Shown piece by piece: positions 52,001-61,325 of a DNA stretch of 64,000 nucleotides; within the stretch, counting starts at the first letter, position 1; every line of letters starts with the position of its first letter. The stretch is from JADLGL01 sp963732865 (GTDB lineage Bacteria > Pseudomonadota > Alphaproteobacteria > Rhizobiales > Kaistiaceae). The position numbers and the translations under genes are program-made. The notes beneath the pieces were generated by a model. That model had not been told where the DNA came from, made no database searches, and saw only the letters and a program-made list of their open reading frames with translations. Where the stretch lies: NCBI GenBank assembly GCA_963732865.1, contig CAVTBC010000002.1:184126-248125 (forward strand). Direction: 5' to 3'.

Positions 52001-52918
52001 ATGGCCAATCGGAAACGCAAGGGACGCCCGGTCTCCGGCTGGGTGGTCCTCGATAAGCCCATCGGCATGACATCGACGCAGGCGGTGTCGGCGGTGAAGC
52101 ATCTGTTCCAGGCGCAGAAGGCGGGCCACGCGGGAACGCTCGATCCTTTGGCGACCGGCTGCCTGCCGATCGCCTTGGGCGAAGCGACCAAGGCGATGCC
52201 GCAAGTGGTCGATGGCGACAAGGCCTATCGCTTCACCGTTGCCTGGGGCGCCGAAACCGACACCGACGACACCGAGGGCAAAAATGTCGCCACCTCCGAA
52301 CAGCGCCCGGACCGGAGAGCGATCGAGGCGGCGATGCAGGCCTATGTCGGCGTGATCGAGCAGACGCCGCCCGCCTTCTCGGCGGTCAAGGTCAATGGCG
52401 AGCGGGCCTATGATCTGGCCCGGGACGGCGAGGAAGTGCTGCTGTCATCGCGAGAAGTGGTGATCGACCGCTTCGACCTCATCGCGATTCCCGACGCCGA
52501 CCATGCGGTCTTCGAAATCGACTGCGGCAAGGGCACCTATGTGCGCTCGCTCGCCCGCGACCTCGGGCGCGACCTCGGCTGCCACGGCCATGTCTCGGAA
52601 CTGCGCCGGCTGTCGGTCGGACCGTTCGCCGAGGAGATGATGGTGCTGCTGCCGGATCTGCGCGAATTGGCGGCGGATGGCGGCGCGGAGGCGTGCGACG
52701 CCTATCTGCAGCCGGTCGAGGCGGCGCTTACCAATCTCATCGGCGTGCCACTGCTCGAGCGCGACGCCAATCGCGTCCTTTCGGGCCAGGCCGTGTTGCT
52801 GCGCGGCGCGTCGGCGCCAGTCGCCGGCCCGGCCTATGCCACCGGCGGCGGGCAATTGCTGGCGATCGGCGAAATCGAGGCCGGGTCGTTCCACCCGCGC
52901 CGGGTGTTCCATCTTTGA
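52001..52918 (+). CDS. truB: tRNA pseudouridine(55) synthase
   Basis: A 305-residue enzyme. The catalytic Asp lies in the TruB motif AGHAGTLDPLATGCLPIALGEATK (near residue 48). VVLDKPIGMTSTQAV at the N-terminus and GTYVRSLARDLGRDLGCHGHVSELRR are the other signatures. A short PUA-like C-terminal domain follows. It forms the universal U55 pseudouridine in tRNA. It is followed by 188 bp of noncoding sequence before rpsO. Confidence 0.96.
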   Translation: MANRKRKGRPVSGWVVLDKPIGMTSTQAVSAVKHLFQAQKAGHAGTLDPLATGCLPIALGEATKAMPQVVDGDKAYRFTVAWGAETDTDDTEGKNVATSEQRPDRRAIEAAMQAYVGVIEQTPPAFSAVKVNGERAYDLARDGEEVLLSSREVVIDRFDLIAIPDADHAVFEIDCGKGTYVRSLARDLGRDLGCHGHVSELRRLSVGPFAEEMMVLLPDLRELAADGGAEACDAYLQPVEAALTNLIGVPLLERDANRVLSGQAVLLRGASAPVAGPAYATGGGQLLAIGEIEAGSFHPRRVFHL

Positions 52919-53106
52919 GCCGATTTTGCTGCGGCAAAGGGTTGCTTCGTTTTCGGTGGCAATCCGCTGCGTTTTCCGCCATACAGGCGGCGCCGATGCG
53001 GTTTGAGGCCGTAGCGAGCGCTTTTGCTTTGCCTTCGCTGGACGACATCCTGGCTGGCAGAACGAAGCAAGCGCCAAATTCTATAACCTTTAGAAGGACT
53101 TGACTG

Positions 53107-53376
53107 ATGTCGATTACGTCAGAGCGCAAGCAGGAATTGATCAAGGAATACGCCACCGGAAGCACCGATACCGGTTCGCCGGAAGTGCAGGTGGCGGTGC
53201 TGTCGTCGCGGATCGCGACGCTGACTGAGCATTTCAAGACGCATGCCAAGGACACGCATTCGCGGCGTGGCCTGCTCCGGCTGGTAAGTCGCCGCCGGCG
53301 TCTCCTCGACTATCTGAAGAGCCGTGACGAGGCACGGTATCGCGAACTGATCGAGCGGCTCGGGCTTCGGCGCTGA
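53107..53376 (+). CDS. rpsO: 30S ribosomal protein S15
   Basis: An 89-residue primary 16S rRNA-binding protein with normal length and sequence (GSTDTGSPEVQVAVLSSRIATLTEHFK, HSRRGLLRLVSRRRRLLDYLK). The ATG at 53107 follows AGAAGGAC. The 188-bp gap upstream could hold its own promoter, but no confident match was found. rpsO-pnp is a conserved pair. Confidence 0.97.
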   Translation: MSITSERKQELIKEYATGSTDTGSPEVQVAVLSSRIATLTEHFKTHAKDTHSRRGLLRLVSRRRRLLDYLKSRDEARYRELIERLGLRR

Positions 53377-53391
53377 CCGCTCAGACATTGC

Positions 53392-53414
53392 CGCGGTGGC
53401 ATGGGGCCGCCGCG
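53392..53414 (+). other. rpsO-pnp intergenic hairpin
   Basis: CGCGGTGGC (53392-53400) pairs with GCCGCCGCG (53406-53414) over a 5-nt loop, giving a 9-bp stem with one G-U pair, 16 bp after the rpsO stop. No U-run follows. It could be a weak rpsO terminator or an RNase III-type processing stem in the pnp leader, comparable to the autoregulated pnp leader of E. coli. Confidence 0.45.
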
Positions 53415-53543
53415 TGACCGACCGCTGGGACTGCATCAGAGCCATGGCAGGATCGCCGGACTCTTTCTCGCCGATCACCGAGAGAGAGCCTTGCCGTCTT
53501 GCCCATGGCTTCGTTCGCGTCCAGGCTGACCGAAGGGACAGAC

Positions 53544-55682
53544 ATGTTCGACGTACAACGCATTGAAATCGAATGGGCGGGCCGTCCGCTCGTCTTGGAA
53601 ACCGGCAAGATCGCGCGCCAGGCTGACGGCGCGGTTCTGGCCACCTATGGCGAGACCAGCGTGCTGGCCACCGTCGTCGGCGCCAAGGAAGAAAAGCCAG
53701 GACAGGACTTCTTCCCGCTGACCGTGAACTACCAGGAGAAGACATTCGCCGCGGGCAAGATCCCCGGCGGCTTCTTCAAGCGCGAAGGCCGGCCGAGCGA
53801 GAAGGAGACGCTGACGTCGCGCCTCATCGACCGCCCGATCCGCCCGCTCTTCGCCCATGGCTACAAGAACGAGACGCAGATCGTGACGACCGTCCTGTCG
53901 CACGATCTGGAGAACGATCCGGACATCGTCGCCATGGTGGCGGCCTCGGCAGCGCTGACCCTTTCCGGCCTCCCTTTCATGGGACCGATCGGCGGAGCCC
54001 GCGTCGGGATGATCGACGGCGGCTATGTGCTCAATCCGCTGATCGATGAAACAAGCGAATCGAAGCTCGACCTCGTCGTCGCCGGCACGCATGACGCCGT
54101 GCTGATGGTCGAATCAGAAGCCAAAGAGCTGACTGAGGACGAAATGCTCGGCGCCGTGATGTTCGGACATCAGGGCTTCCAGCCGGTCATCGAGGCGATC
54201 ATCCGCCTCGCCGAACGCGCCGCCAAGGAACCGCGGGCGCTGGTGCTCAAGGACAATTCCGATCTCTACGAAAAGGTCCGCCGCCTCGGCGAAGCAGACC
54301 TCCGCGCCGCCTATGCCATCCCGAACAAGACCGAGCGCCATGCAGCGATCGGCGGCGTGAAGGACCGGCTCAAGGAAGCCTTCGCCCCGGTGGACGGCGA
54401 GGACGCCCCGTCGCCGCAGCTTCTCGGCGAGATGTTCAAGGACCTCGAAAAGTCGATTGTCCGCGGCGACATTCTCGACAAGGGCATCCGCATCGACGGC
54501 CGCGATTTGAAGACCGTTCGCCAGATCGAGGCGCAGGTCGGCATCCTTCCGCGCACGCATGGCAGCGCGCTCTTCACCCGCGGTGAAACGCAGGCGCTGG
54601 CTGTGGCCACGCTCGGCACCGGCGACGACGAGCAGTTCATCGATGCGCTTGAAGGCACCTACAAAGAGACCTTCATGCTGCATTACAATTTCCCGCCCTA
54701 TTCGGTCGGCGAAACGGGCCGCATGGGTTCGCCCGGCCGCCGCGAAATCGGCCATGGCAAGCTGGCCTGGCGGGCGGTGCGGCCGGTTCTGCCGCCGCAT
54801 CATGAGTTCCCCTACACCATCCGCGTGGTGTCGGAGATCACCGAATCCAACGGCTCTTCGTCGATGGCGACGGTGTGCGGCACGTCCTTGTCGCTGATGG
54901 ATGCCGGCGTGCCGCTCAAGCGGCCGGTTGCCGGTATCGCCATGGGCCTCATCAAGGAAGATGACCGCTTCGCGGTTCTCTCCGACATCCTCGGTGACGA
55001 GGACCATCTCGGCGACATGGACTTCAAGGTCGCCGGCACGTCGGAAGGCGTCACCTCACTGCAGATGGACATCAAGATCCAGGGCATCACCGAGGAGATC
55101 ATGCGGGTCGCCCTGGCGCAGGCCAGGGATGGCCGCGTGCATATTCTCGGCGAGATGGCCAAGGCCCTCCCCGAGGCGCGCACCCAGCTCGGCGAATACG
55201 CCCCCCGGATCGAGGTCATCCATATCCCGACCGACAAGATCCGCGAAGTGATCGGCACGGGCGGCAAGGTCATCCGCGAGATCGTGGAGAAGACCGGCGC
55301 CAAGGTCGACATCTCCGACGACGGTACGGTCAAGGTCGCCTCGTCCGACGGCAAGGCGATCGAGGCGGCGCTCAACTGGATCAAGTCGATCGCCTCCGAC
55401 CCGGAAGTCGGCTCGATCTATCAGGGCACCGTGGTGAAGGTCGTCGATTTCGGCGCCTTCGTGAACTTCTTCGGCGCCAAGGATGGCCTCGTTCACATCT
55501 CGCAGCTCGCCGACCACCGCGTCGGCAAGACCAGCGACGTCGTCAATGAGGGCGACAAGGTGTGGGTGAAGCTCCTCGGCTTCGACGATCGCGGCAAGGT
55601 TCGCCTGTCGATGAAGGTCGTGAACCAGGAGACGGGCGAGGAAATCGCCGAGAACGCCGAAGAACAGCAGGCCGCCAGCTAA
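53544..55682 (+). CDS. pnp: polynucleotide phosphorylase
   Basis: A 712-residue 3'-5' exoribonuclease of the RNA degradosome. Two RNase PH domains (FDVQRIEIEWAGRPLVLETGKIARQADGAV and GSALFTRGETQALAVATLG) flank an alpha-helical linker, followed by a KH domain (VIGTGGKVIREIVEKTGAKVDI) and an S1 domain (GTVVKVVDFGAFVNFFGAKDGLVHISQL). The ATG at 53544 has AAGGGA 5-10 nt upstream. The frame upstream to 53499 lacks similarity. Confidence 0.98.
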   Translation: MFDVQRIEIEWAGRPLVLETGKIARQADGAVLATYGETSVLATVVGAKEEKPGQDFFPLTVNYQEKTFAAGKIPGGFFKREGRPSEKETLTSRLIDRPIRPLFAHGYKNETQIVTTVLSHDLENDPDIVAMVAASAALTLSGLPFMGPIGGARVGMIDGGYVLNPLIDETSESKLDLVVAGTHDAVLMVESEAKELTEDEMLGAVMFGHQGFQPVIEAIIRLAERAAKEPRALVLKDNSDLYEKVRRLGEADLRAAYAIPNKTERHAAIGGVKDRLKEAFAPVDGEDAPSPQLLGEMFKDLEKSIVRGDILDKGIRIDGRDLKTVRQIEAQVGILPRTHGSALFTRGETQALAVATLGTGDDEQFIDALEGTYKETFMLHYNFPPYSVGETGRMGSPGRREIGHGKLAWRAVRPVLPPHHEFPYTIRVVSEITESNGSSSMATVCGTSLSLMDAGVPLKRPVAGIAMGLIKEDDRFAVLSDILGDEDHLGDMDFKVAGTSEGVTSLQMDIKIQGITEEIMRVALAQARDGRVHILGEMAKALPEARTQLGEYAPRIEVIHIPTDKIREVIGTGGKVIREIVEKTGAKVDISDDGTVKVASSDGKAIEAALNWIKSIASDPEVGSIYQGTVVKVVDFGAFVNFFGAKDGLVHISQLADHRVGKTSDVVNEGDKVWVKLLGFDDRGKVRLSMKVVNQETGEEIAENAEEQQAAS

Positions 55683-55699
55683 GGCTGACACGATATCAA

Positions 55700-55725
55700 G
55701 GCTGGCGGCTCCCAAGCCGCCGGCC
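55700..55725 (+). terminator. GC-rich hairpin after pnp
   Basis: GGCTGGCGGCT (55700-55710) pairs with AGCCGCCGGCC (55715-55725) over a 4-nt loop, an 11-bp stem with a single G-U pair, 17 bp beyond the pnp stop. No U-run follows, so termination efficiency is uncertain, but the position fits the end of the large translation operon. Confidence 0.55.
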
Positions 55726-55766
55726 GAAGTTCTTGTCCCAAGTTCCCCGTTTCGGCCAAATCCGCT

Positions 55767-55789
55767 AAATTGTGGCACGGACACAATTT
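55767..55789. promoter_or_regulatory. inverted repeat AAATTGTG-N7-CACAATTT upstream of chvI
   Basis: A perfect 8-bp inverted repeat with a 7-bp spacer lies 62 bp before the chvI start. Its AT-rich symmetric form suggests a dimer-binding operator in the chvI promoter region. It does not obviously match published ChvI-binding patterns as remembered here. Autoregulation or control by another factor are both possible. Confidence 0.5.
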
Positions 55790-55851
55790 CGCGCGAGTTT
55801 GCCGCCAAAGCCCAAGCGGGCCCTGCGCTCCAGCGGGATAGGAGGAACGGC

Positions 55852-56553
55852 ATGCCGACCATTGCTCTCGTAGACGATGATCGCAATATCCTGACATCGG
55901 TCTCGATCGCACTCGAATCCGAGGGCTATCGCGTCATGACCTACACGGACGGCCTGTCGGCTCTCGACGGATTTGCCGGCGCCAATCCCGATTTGGCGAT
56001 CCTCGACATCAAGATGCCGCGGATGGACGGGATGGAGCTGCTGCGCCGGCTGCGCCAGAAGTCGGACGTACCGGTGATCTTCCTCACCTCGAAGGATGAC
56101 GAGATCGACGAATTGTTCGGCCTCAAGATGGGCGCCGACGATTTCATCAAGAAGCCCTTCTCCCAGCGCCTGCTGGTCGAGCGGGTCAAGGCGGTCCTCC
56201 GCCGGGCGCAGACACGCGATCCGGCGACGGCAAAGCCGGGCGAGGCAACCAAGCTGCTTGAGCGCGGCGGGCTGTCGATGGACCCGGAGCGTCACACCTG
56301 CACCTGGAACGGCCTGCCGGTGACGCTGACGGTCACCGAATTCCTCATTCTCTACAGCCTGGCGCAACGGCCGGGGGTGGTGAAGAGCCGCAACGCGCTG
56401 ATGGATGCGGCCTATGACGACCAAGTCTATGTCGACGACCGAACGATCGACAGCCACATCAAGCGCCTGCGAAAGAAATTCAAATCATCCGACACCGATT
56501 TCGATATGATCGAGACGCTTTACGGCGTCGGATATCGCTTCAAAGAGGCTTGA
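55852..56553 (+). CDS. chvI: ChvI response regulator
   Basis: A 233-residue OmpR-type regulator. The receiver has acidic residues DDD (8-10), phosphorylation site Asp52 (AILDIKMPRMDG) and Lys in FIKKPFSQRLLVERVKAVLRRAQ. The winged helix ends TLYGVGYRFKEA. Gene order with chvG, hprK and PTS genes identifies ChvI. The system controls acid, envelope and exopolysaccharide responses, and is essential or symbiosis-related in several rhizobia. The start follows AGGAGG-like AGGAGGAACGGC. Confidence 0.95.
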   Translation: MPTIALVDDDRNILTSVSIALESEGYRVMTYTDGLSALDGFAGANPDLAILDIKMPRMDGMELLRRLRQKSDVPVIFLTSKDDEIDELFGLKMGADDFIKKPFSQRLLVERVKAVLRRAQTRDPATAKPGEATKLLERGGLSMDPERHTCTWNGLPVTLTVTEFLILYSLAQRPGVVKSRNALMDAAYDDQVYVDDRTIDSHIKRLRKKFKSSDTDFDMIETLYGVGYRFKEA

Positions 56554-56582
56554 TCCGGCCTCTGGATTGGCCGCGGAACTGA

Positions 56583-58340
56583 ATGACCGCCGGAACCGAT
56601 ACCGAGACAATTGAACAGGCCACCGGTCGTTTGAGGTCGCGCGGGCAGGCCTTGCTCGCGGCCCTACGCAAGGTCTGGCGCGCGGTCACATTCGGCGGCT
56701 TCTCCAGCCTCGCGCGGCGCATCGTCTTTCTCAATGTCGTCGGCTTGGCGGCGCTGGTCGTCGCCATCCTCATCCTCAATCAGTCGCGCTCGAGCCTGAT
56801 CGACGCCGAAGTCCGCAGCCTGACCGCGCAGGGCGAGTTGATTGCCAATTCTCTCGCCGCGCAGGCCGCGGAGGTTCGCGGCACGGCCGCATTGCGCGCG
56901 CCGCAGGACGTGCTGGATCTCGATGCGATCGGCAACATCCTGCCCGACGTCGATTTTCCCATCGATCCCACGCAGGCGTCGACGCTGATCCGATATCTTT
57001 CGGACGAAGCCGGGCCTCGCGTCCGGGTTTACGACAAGACCGGCTACCAGCTGGTGGACTCCGACCAGCGGTCGGTCCTGCGCACGGCCCTGCCGCCGCC
57101 CGGCGCGAACCAGCCATCCCTGCTGGAGAGGATCTGGCAAGGACTCACCAATTGGTTCCGGCGCAAGGATCTGCCCGTCTATATCGAGCGCGGGACCACC
57201 GACGGCCTCGGCTATGAGGAAGTCGCCGCGGCCGTCGACGGTACTCGGACGACCCTGACGCGGGTGACGTCGGACGGCGAACTCCTCGTATCGGTGGCGG
57301 TGCCGATCCAGGCCTATCAGTCCGTCCAGGGCGCCGTTCTGCTGACGACCCGGCCCGGAACGATCGACACCATCATCCGCGAAGAGCGGAACCAGATACT
57401 GCGCGTTTTCGCCGTTGCGGCGATCGTCTCGGGGCTGCTTTCCTTCCTTCTCGCCGGAACGATTGCGACGCCGCTCCGCCGGCTGGCCGCCGCTGCCGAC
57501 CGGGTGCGCAAGGGCATCCGGACCCGGCCGCAAATCCCCGATTACAGCAAGCGCCGTGACGAGATCGGCGATCTCAGCCTTGCCTTCCGCGACATGACGT
57601 CGTCGCTCTATGCGCGGATCGAGGCGATCGAGCGTTTCGCGGCGGACGTCGCGCATGAACTGAAGAACCCGCTGACCTCATTGCGTAGCGCCGTCGAAAC
57701 GCTGCCGCTGGCGAAGACGCCAGAATCGCGTCAGCGTCTTCTCGATGTCATCCAGCATGACGTCCGCCGGCTTGACCGCCTGATCAGCGATATTTCCGAC
57801 GCGTCGCGGCTTGACGCCGAGTTCACGCGCGAGGACGCCGAACCGATCGACATCGTGCGGCTGATCGAGACGCTGGTGACTCTGGCCGAGGAAACCGCCG
57901 GTCCGGACAGCGCCAAAGTCGCGCTCACGGTCGGGGAAGGCGGCGATGACGCGTTTCTCGTTCTCGGTCACGACACCCGCCTCAGCCAAGTGTTCAACAA
58001 CCTCATCGACAATGCCCGGTCTTTCTCGCCGCCAGGCGGAACGATCGCGATCAGCCTGCGCCGCCGAGGCAATGAGGTCGAGATCCGGGTGGAGGATTCC
58101 GGGCCGGGGATCAGGGCCGAAAAGATCGAGCGCATCTTCGAGCGCTTCTACACCGACCGTCCCGAGGGCGAGTCCTTCGGCCAGAATTCCGGCCTTGGCC
58201 TCTCGATTTCGCAACAGATCGTCGAAGGCCATGGCGGAACGATCTGGGGCGAGAATATCACCGAGACCGATCGTCAGACGGGCGAAACCCGAGTGCGCGG
58301 CGCCCGCTTCGTCGTGCGCCTTCCGGCCGCCGGCAAATGA
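56583..58340 (+). CDS. chvG: ChvG sensor histidine kinase
   Basis: A 585-residue inner membrane kinase. Two membrane helices (about residues 45-65 and 273-296) bound a periplasmic sensor domain of about 200 residues. HAMP (TPLRRLAAAADRVRKG), the H-box ADVAHELKNPLTSL with His358, and ATPase motifs (FNNLIDNARSF, VEDSGPG, GLGLSISQQIV) follow. In relatives the periplasmic ExoR protein binds ChvG; no exoR gene is in the window. The stop overlaps the hprK start. Confidence 0.94.
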   Translation: MTAGTDTETIEQATGRLRSRGQALLAALRKVWRAVTFGGFSSLARRIVFLNVVGLAALVVAILILNQSRSSLIDAEVRSLTAQGELIANSLAAQAAEVRGTAALRAPQDVLDLDAIGNILPDVDFPIDPTQASTLIRYLSDEAGPRVRVYDKTGYQLVDSDQRSVLRTALPPPGANQPSLLERIWQGLTNWFRRKDLPVYIERGTTDGLGYEEVAAAVDGTRTTLTRVTSDGELLVSVAVPIQAYQSVQGAVLLTTRPGTIDTIIREERNQILRVFAVAAIVSGLLSFLLAGTIATPLRRLAAAADRVRKGIRTRPQIPDYSKRRDEIGDLSLAFRDMTSSLYARIEAIERFAADVAHELKNPLTSLRSAVETLPLAKTPESRQRLLDVIQHDVRRLDRLISDISDASRLDAEFTREDAEPIDIVRLIETLVTLAEETAGPDSAKVALTVGEGGDDAFLVLGHDTRLSQVFNNLIDNARSFSPPGGTIAISLRRRGNEVEIRVEDSGPGIRAEKIERIFERFYTDRPEGESFGQNSGLGLSISQQIVEGHGGTIWGENITETDRQTGETRVRGARFVVRLPAAGK

Positions 58341-58804
58341 ACGTTCAAGCACCGCCGACAATTCACGCTTCGGCGGTTGTGGCGGACGGCCACGGCATCC
58401 TCATTCGCGGCGCCGCCGGCAGCGGCAAGTCGTCCCTGGCGCTCGCCCTGATCGACGACCAGAGGCTGCAGGCGCGCCTCGTCGGCGATGACCGCATCGT
58501 CCTGGTGCGAACGAGCGCCGGCGTCGTGGCGCAGCCGGCGGCCGCAATCGCCGGCCTTATCGAACTGCGCGGCCTCGGCATCATGAAGATGCCGCATGCC
58601 GACGACGCCGCCATCGCGCTCGTGGTCGACCTGCTGCCGCTGGAATCCTGCCCGCGCATGCCGGCAGAAAGCGAGCGGACAACCGACCTTCTCGGCCTGG
58701 CCGTGCCGCGGCTGACCGTGCCGATCGGCGCCGCTGACGCGGTCCTGCGGGTGCGCACGGCGCTTCAGGCGTGGACGAGCGGCAATTGGCGCAACGCTCG
58801 GTGA
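58337..58804 (+). CDS. hprK: HPr kinase/phosphorylase (short alphaproteobacterial form)
   Basis: A 155-residue catalytic domain only; the N-terminal domain of Firmicutes HprK is absent, as is usual in alphaproteobacteria. The P-loop is GAAGSGKSSLAL (residues 31-42), and the signature ELRGLGIMKMP (about 75-85) is present. It phosphorylates the conserved Ser of HPr. The ATG overlaps the chvG stop by ATGA. It belongs to an incomplete, regulatory PTS without sugar permeases. Confidence 0.93.
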   Translation: MNVQAPPTIHASAVVADGHGILIRGAAGSGKSSLALALIDDQRLQARLVGDDRIVLVRTSAGVVAQPAAAIAGLIELRGLGIMKMPHADDAAIALVVDLLPLESCPRMPAESERTTDLLGLAVPRLTVPIGAADAVLRVRTALQAWTSGNWRNAR

Positions 58805-58912
58805 CGCAAATACTTGCTTTGCCGGCTTAATCGACCGAAAGTGCCGGTCTTCGGTCAGTCCGATCTCGTATTTCACGACCGTGATTTAGGCGCCAAAGGT
58901 CTCTTCCTCCGC

Positions 58913-59314
58913 ATGATTGGCATCGTCATCGTGACCCATGGTCGGCTCGCGGACGAGTTCCGCGCCGCCGTGGAGCACATTGTCGGCAAGCAGGAGGCGA
59001 TCGCGACAACGTCGATCGGCCCCGATGACGACATTGAGCAGCGCCGTAACGACATGTTGTCGGCTGTGGCCGAGGTCGATCGCGGCGACGGCGTCATCAT
59101 CCTGACTGACATGTTCGGCGGCACGCCCTGCAATCTCGCCATTTCGGTGATGGAGACCGGACGGATCGAGGTGATCGCCGGGCTCAATCTGCCAATGCTG
59201 GTCAAGCTGGTGCGCGTTCGCGGCGAAGCCGCCCTCGCCGATGCCGTTCAGATCGCCGCCGAGGCGGGGCGAAAATATGTCAGCGTGGCGAGCCAGGTCC
59301 TGGCCGGCGTATGA
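58913..59314 (+). CDS. PTS mannose-family EIIA component
   Basis: A 133-residue EIIA(Man)-type protein with active His9 (GIVIVTHG). VDRGDGVIILTDMFGGTPCNLAI is the conserved core. No EIIB, EIIC or EIID genes accompany it, so its role is regulatory phosphorelay rather than sugar uptake. The ATG at 58913 was chosen; upstream codons lack similarity. It overlaps the HPr gene by ATGA at 59311. Confidence 0.93.
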   Translation: MIGIVIVTHGRLADEFRAAVEHIVGKQEAIATTSIGPDDDIEQRRNDMLSAVAEVDRGDGVIILTDMFGGTPCNLAISVMETGRIEVIAGLNLPMLVKLVRVRGEAALADAVQIAAEAGRKYVSVASQVLAGV

Positions 59315-59604
59315 GCGGGGCCAACCCGGGCGAGCCGTTATCGCGGGATCTCCCAATTATCAACAAGCGCGGCCTTCACGCCCGTGCGGCCGCTAAGTTC
59401 GTGCAGACCGCCGAACGTTTCGCGGCGACCATCGTCGTCACCAAGGACGGCCAATCGGTTGGCGGCGATTCCATCATGGGCCTGATGATGCTGGCGGCGG
59501 CGCAGGGAACGAGCATCCATGTCGCCGTGACCGGCGAGGAGGCGGAGGCCGCCCTCGAAGCGATTGCCGCCCTGGTCGCCGGCCGTTTCGGCGAAGAGGA
59601 ATAG
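59311..59604 (+). CDS. phosphocarrier protein HPr
   Basis: A 97-residue HPr. The active His is His23 in KRGLHARAAAKFV, and the regulatory Ser is Ser54 in GGDSIMGLMML, the target of HprK. The N-terminus is about 10 residues longer than in E. coli. It carries phosphate from EI(Ntr)-type enzymes to EIIA(Man). Enzyme I is not in the window. It lies between EIIA and ahcY. Confidence 0.94.
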   Translation: MSGANPGEPLSRDLPIINKRGLHARAAAKFVQTAERFAATIVVTKDGQSVGGDSIMGLMMLAAAQGTSIHVAVTGEEAEAALEAIAALVAGRFGEEE

Positions 59605-59733
59605 AGCCGCGCCCAACTGAGTTGCCGCGCCTTCGCCGGACAAGTATTGTCGCGGCAGCAGCGCGGGGATACGCGCATTCGTTGCGGCCGTTCATTTGGC
59701 CAACCGTCCGAAAATCTGGAGAGCGTCGCCGAT
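59605..59733 (+). other. ahcY leader region
   Basis: A 129-bp gap between HPr and ahcY. It was inspected for the SAH riboswitch core (GAGGAGCGCUGC-like) that often precedes ahcY, but no such sequence was found. It holds several short GC-rich inverted repeats without a clear terminator. Confidence 0.4.
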
Positions 59734-61164
59734 ATGTCGAATGTCGCCACCGTGAAATCACAGCATGTCGGCCAGGATTATGTCGTCAAGGACATCAGCC
59801 TCGCCGCCTGGGGCCGCAAAGAAATCTCCATGGCTGAGACCGAGATGCCCGGGCTCGTCGCTGTGCGCGAGGAATATGGCGCGCAGCAGCCCTTGAAGGG
59901 CGCGCGAATTGCCGGCTCGCTGCATATGACGATCCAGACCGCGGTCCTGATCGAGACGCTGAAGGCCCTCGGCGCCGACGTGCGCTGGGCCTCCTGCAAC
60001 ATCTATTCAACGCAGGACCACGCGGCGGCGGCGATCGCCGATACCGGCACACCGGTCTTCGCCGTGAAGGGCGAGACTCTTGAGGAATATTGGAGCTACA
60101 CGCGCCGGATCTTCGACTGGGCCGATGGCGGCGTGCCGAACATGATCCTCGACGATGGCGGCGACGCCACCATGCTGATTACGCTCGGCCTTCGGGCGGA
60201 ACAGGGCGACACGGCGTTTCTCGACAAGCCGGGCAATGAGGAAGAGGAAGTCTTCTTCGCGCTGATCAAGCAGACACTCGGCGAACGGCCGGGCTGGTTC
60301 GCCAAGCTCGCAACCTCGATCCGGGGTGTCACCGAGGAAACGACGACGGGCGTCCATCGCCTCTATGAGATGCAGCGGGCGGGTACGCTTCCCTTCCCCG
60401 CCATCAACGTCAACGATTCGGTGACCAAGTCGAAATTCGACAATCTCTATGGCTGCCGCGAAAGCCTGGTCGACGGCATCCGCCGCGCTACCGACGTGAT
60501 GATGGCCGGCAAGGTGGCGATGGTCGCCGGCTTCGGCGATGTCGGCAAAGGTTCCGCCGCGGGCCTGCGCAATGCCGGCTGCCGCGTCCTCGTCTCCGAG
60601 GTCGATCCGATCTGCGCGCTGCAGGCCGCCATGGAGGGCTACGAAGTCGTCACCATGGACGAGGCCGCGCCGCGCGCCGACATCTTCGTCACCGCCACCG
60701 GCAATGTCGACGTCATCACCATCGAGCATATGCGGGCGATGAAGGACCGGGCCATCGTCTGCAATATCGGCCATTTCGACAGCGAGATTCAGGTCGGCGC
60801 GCTGAAGAACCTGAAGTGGAACAACATCAAGCCGCAGGTCGACGAGATTGAATTCCCCGACGGCACGCGCCTCATCCTGTTGTCCGAGGGACGGCTGGTG
60901 AATCTCGGCAACGCCATGGGCCATCCGAGCTTCGTGATGTCGAATTCCTTTACCAATCAGGTGCTTGCACAGATTGAACTGTGGACGCGACCGGAAGCCT
61001 ATGAGCACAAGGTCTATGTCCTGCCGAAGCATCTCGACGAGCGCGTCGCCGCGCTTCATCTCGAGAAGATCGGCGTCAAACTGACCAAGCTGAGCGACAA
61101 ACAGGCCAATTACATCGGCGTTCCGGCGGACGGTCCGTTCAAACCGGACCACTATCGCTACTGA
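59734..61164 (+). CDS. ahcY: adenosylhomocysteinase
   Basis: A 476-residue NAD-dependent enzyme hydrolysing S-adenosylhomocysteine to homocysteine and adenosine, relieving product inhibition of methyltransferases. The NAD loop is GFGDVGKGSAAGLRNAG, and CNIYSTQDHAAAAI plus the invariant C-terminus KPDHYRY are present. The long bacterial insertion typical of the proteobacterial form is present. The ATG at 59734 (MSNVATVKSQ) was chosen over a frame opening at 59647. A hairpin follows at 61204-61224. Confidence 0.97.
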   Translation: MSNVATVKSQHVGQDYVVKDISLAAWGRKEISMAETEMPGLVAVREEYGAQQPLKGARIAGSLHMTIQTAVLIETLKALGADVRWASCNIYSTQDHAAAAIADTGTPVFAVKGETLEEYWSYTRRIFDWADGGVPNMILDDGGDATMLITLGLRAEQGDTAFLDKPGNEEEEVFFALIKQTLGERPGWFAKLATSIRGVTEETTTGVHRLYEMQRAGTLPFPAINVNDSVTKSKFDNLYGCRESLVDGIRRATDVMMAGKVAMVAGFGDVGKGSAAGLRNAGCRVLVSEVDPICALQAAMEGYEVVTMDEAAPRADIFVTATGNVDVITIEHMRAMKDRAIVCNIGHFDSEIQVGALKNLKWNNIKPQVDEIEFPDGTRLILLSEGRLVNLGNAMGHPSFVMSNSFTNQVLAQIELWTRPEAYEHKVYVLPKHLDERVAALHLEKIGVKLTKLSDKQANYIGVPADGPFKPDHYRY

Positions 61165-61203
61165 TCGCTGCCGATAAGCGGCGCAAATCCACGCCGCCGC
61201 CGA

Positions 61204-61224
61204 GAACCCCATCTCTTGGGGTTC
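61204..61224 (+). terminator. hairpin after ahcY
   Basis: GAACCCC (61204-61210) and GGGGTTC (61218-61224) form a perfect 7-bp stem with a 7-nt loop, 39 bp after the ahcY stop. No U-run follows. The next gene, divL, begins about 100 bp later, so it may be a terminator or an mRNA 3'-end stabiliser. Confidence 0.5.
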
Positions 61225-61325
61225 ATGCCAATTCGCCGAGCGGTTAGAGTAGACTGATTCGGTCACCGCCATGTCGCGTCGGGCGGGCCGGAATTCATCA
61301 TTGGCAACGGCGGGGGCCTGTTGCG

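Noticed and set aside
58337..59604. A complete sugar-transport PTS
   Set aside because: Only HprK, EIIA(Man) and HPr are present; no EIIB, EIIC or EIID genes accompany them, so this is the regulatory form.
59605..59733. SAH riboswitch before ahcY
   Set aside because: The conserved core sequence of that class is not present in the leader.
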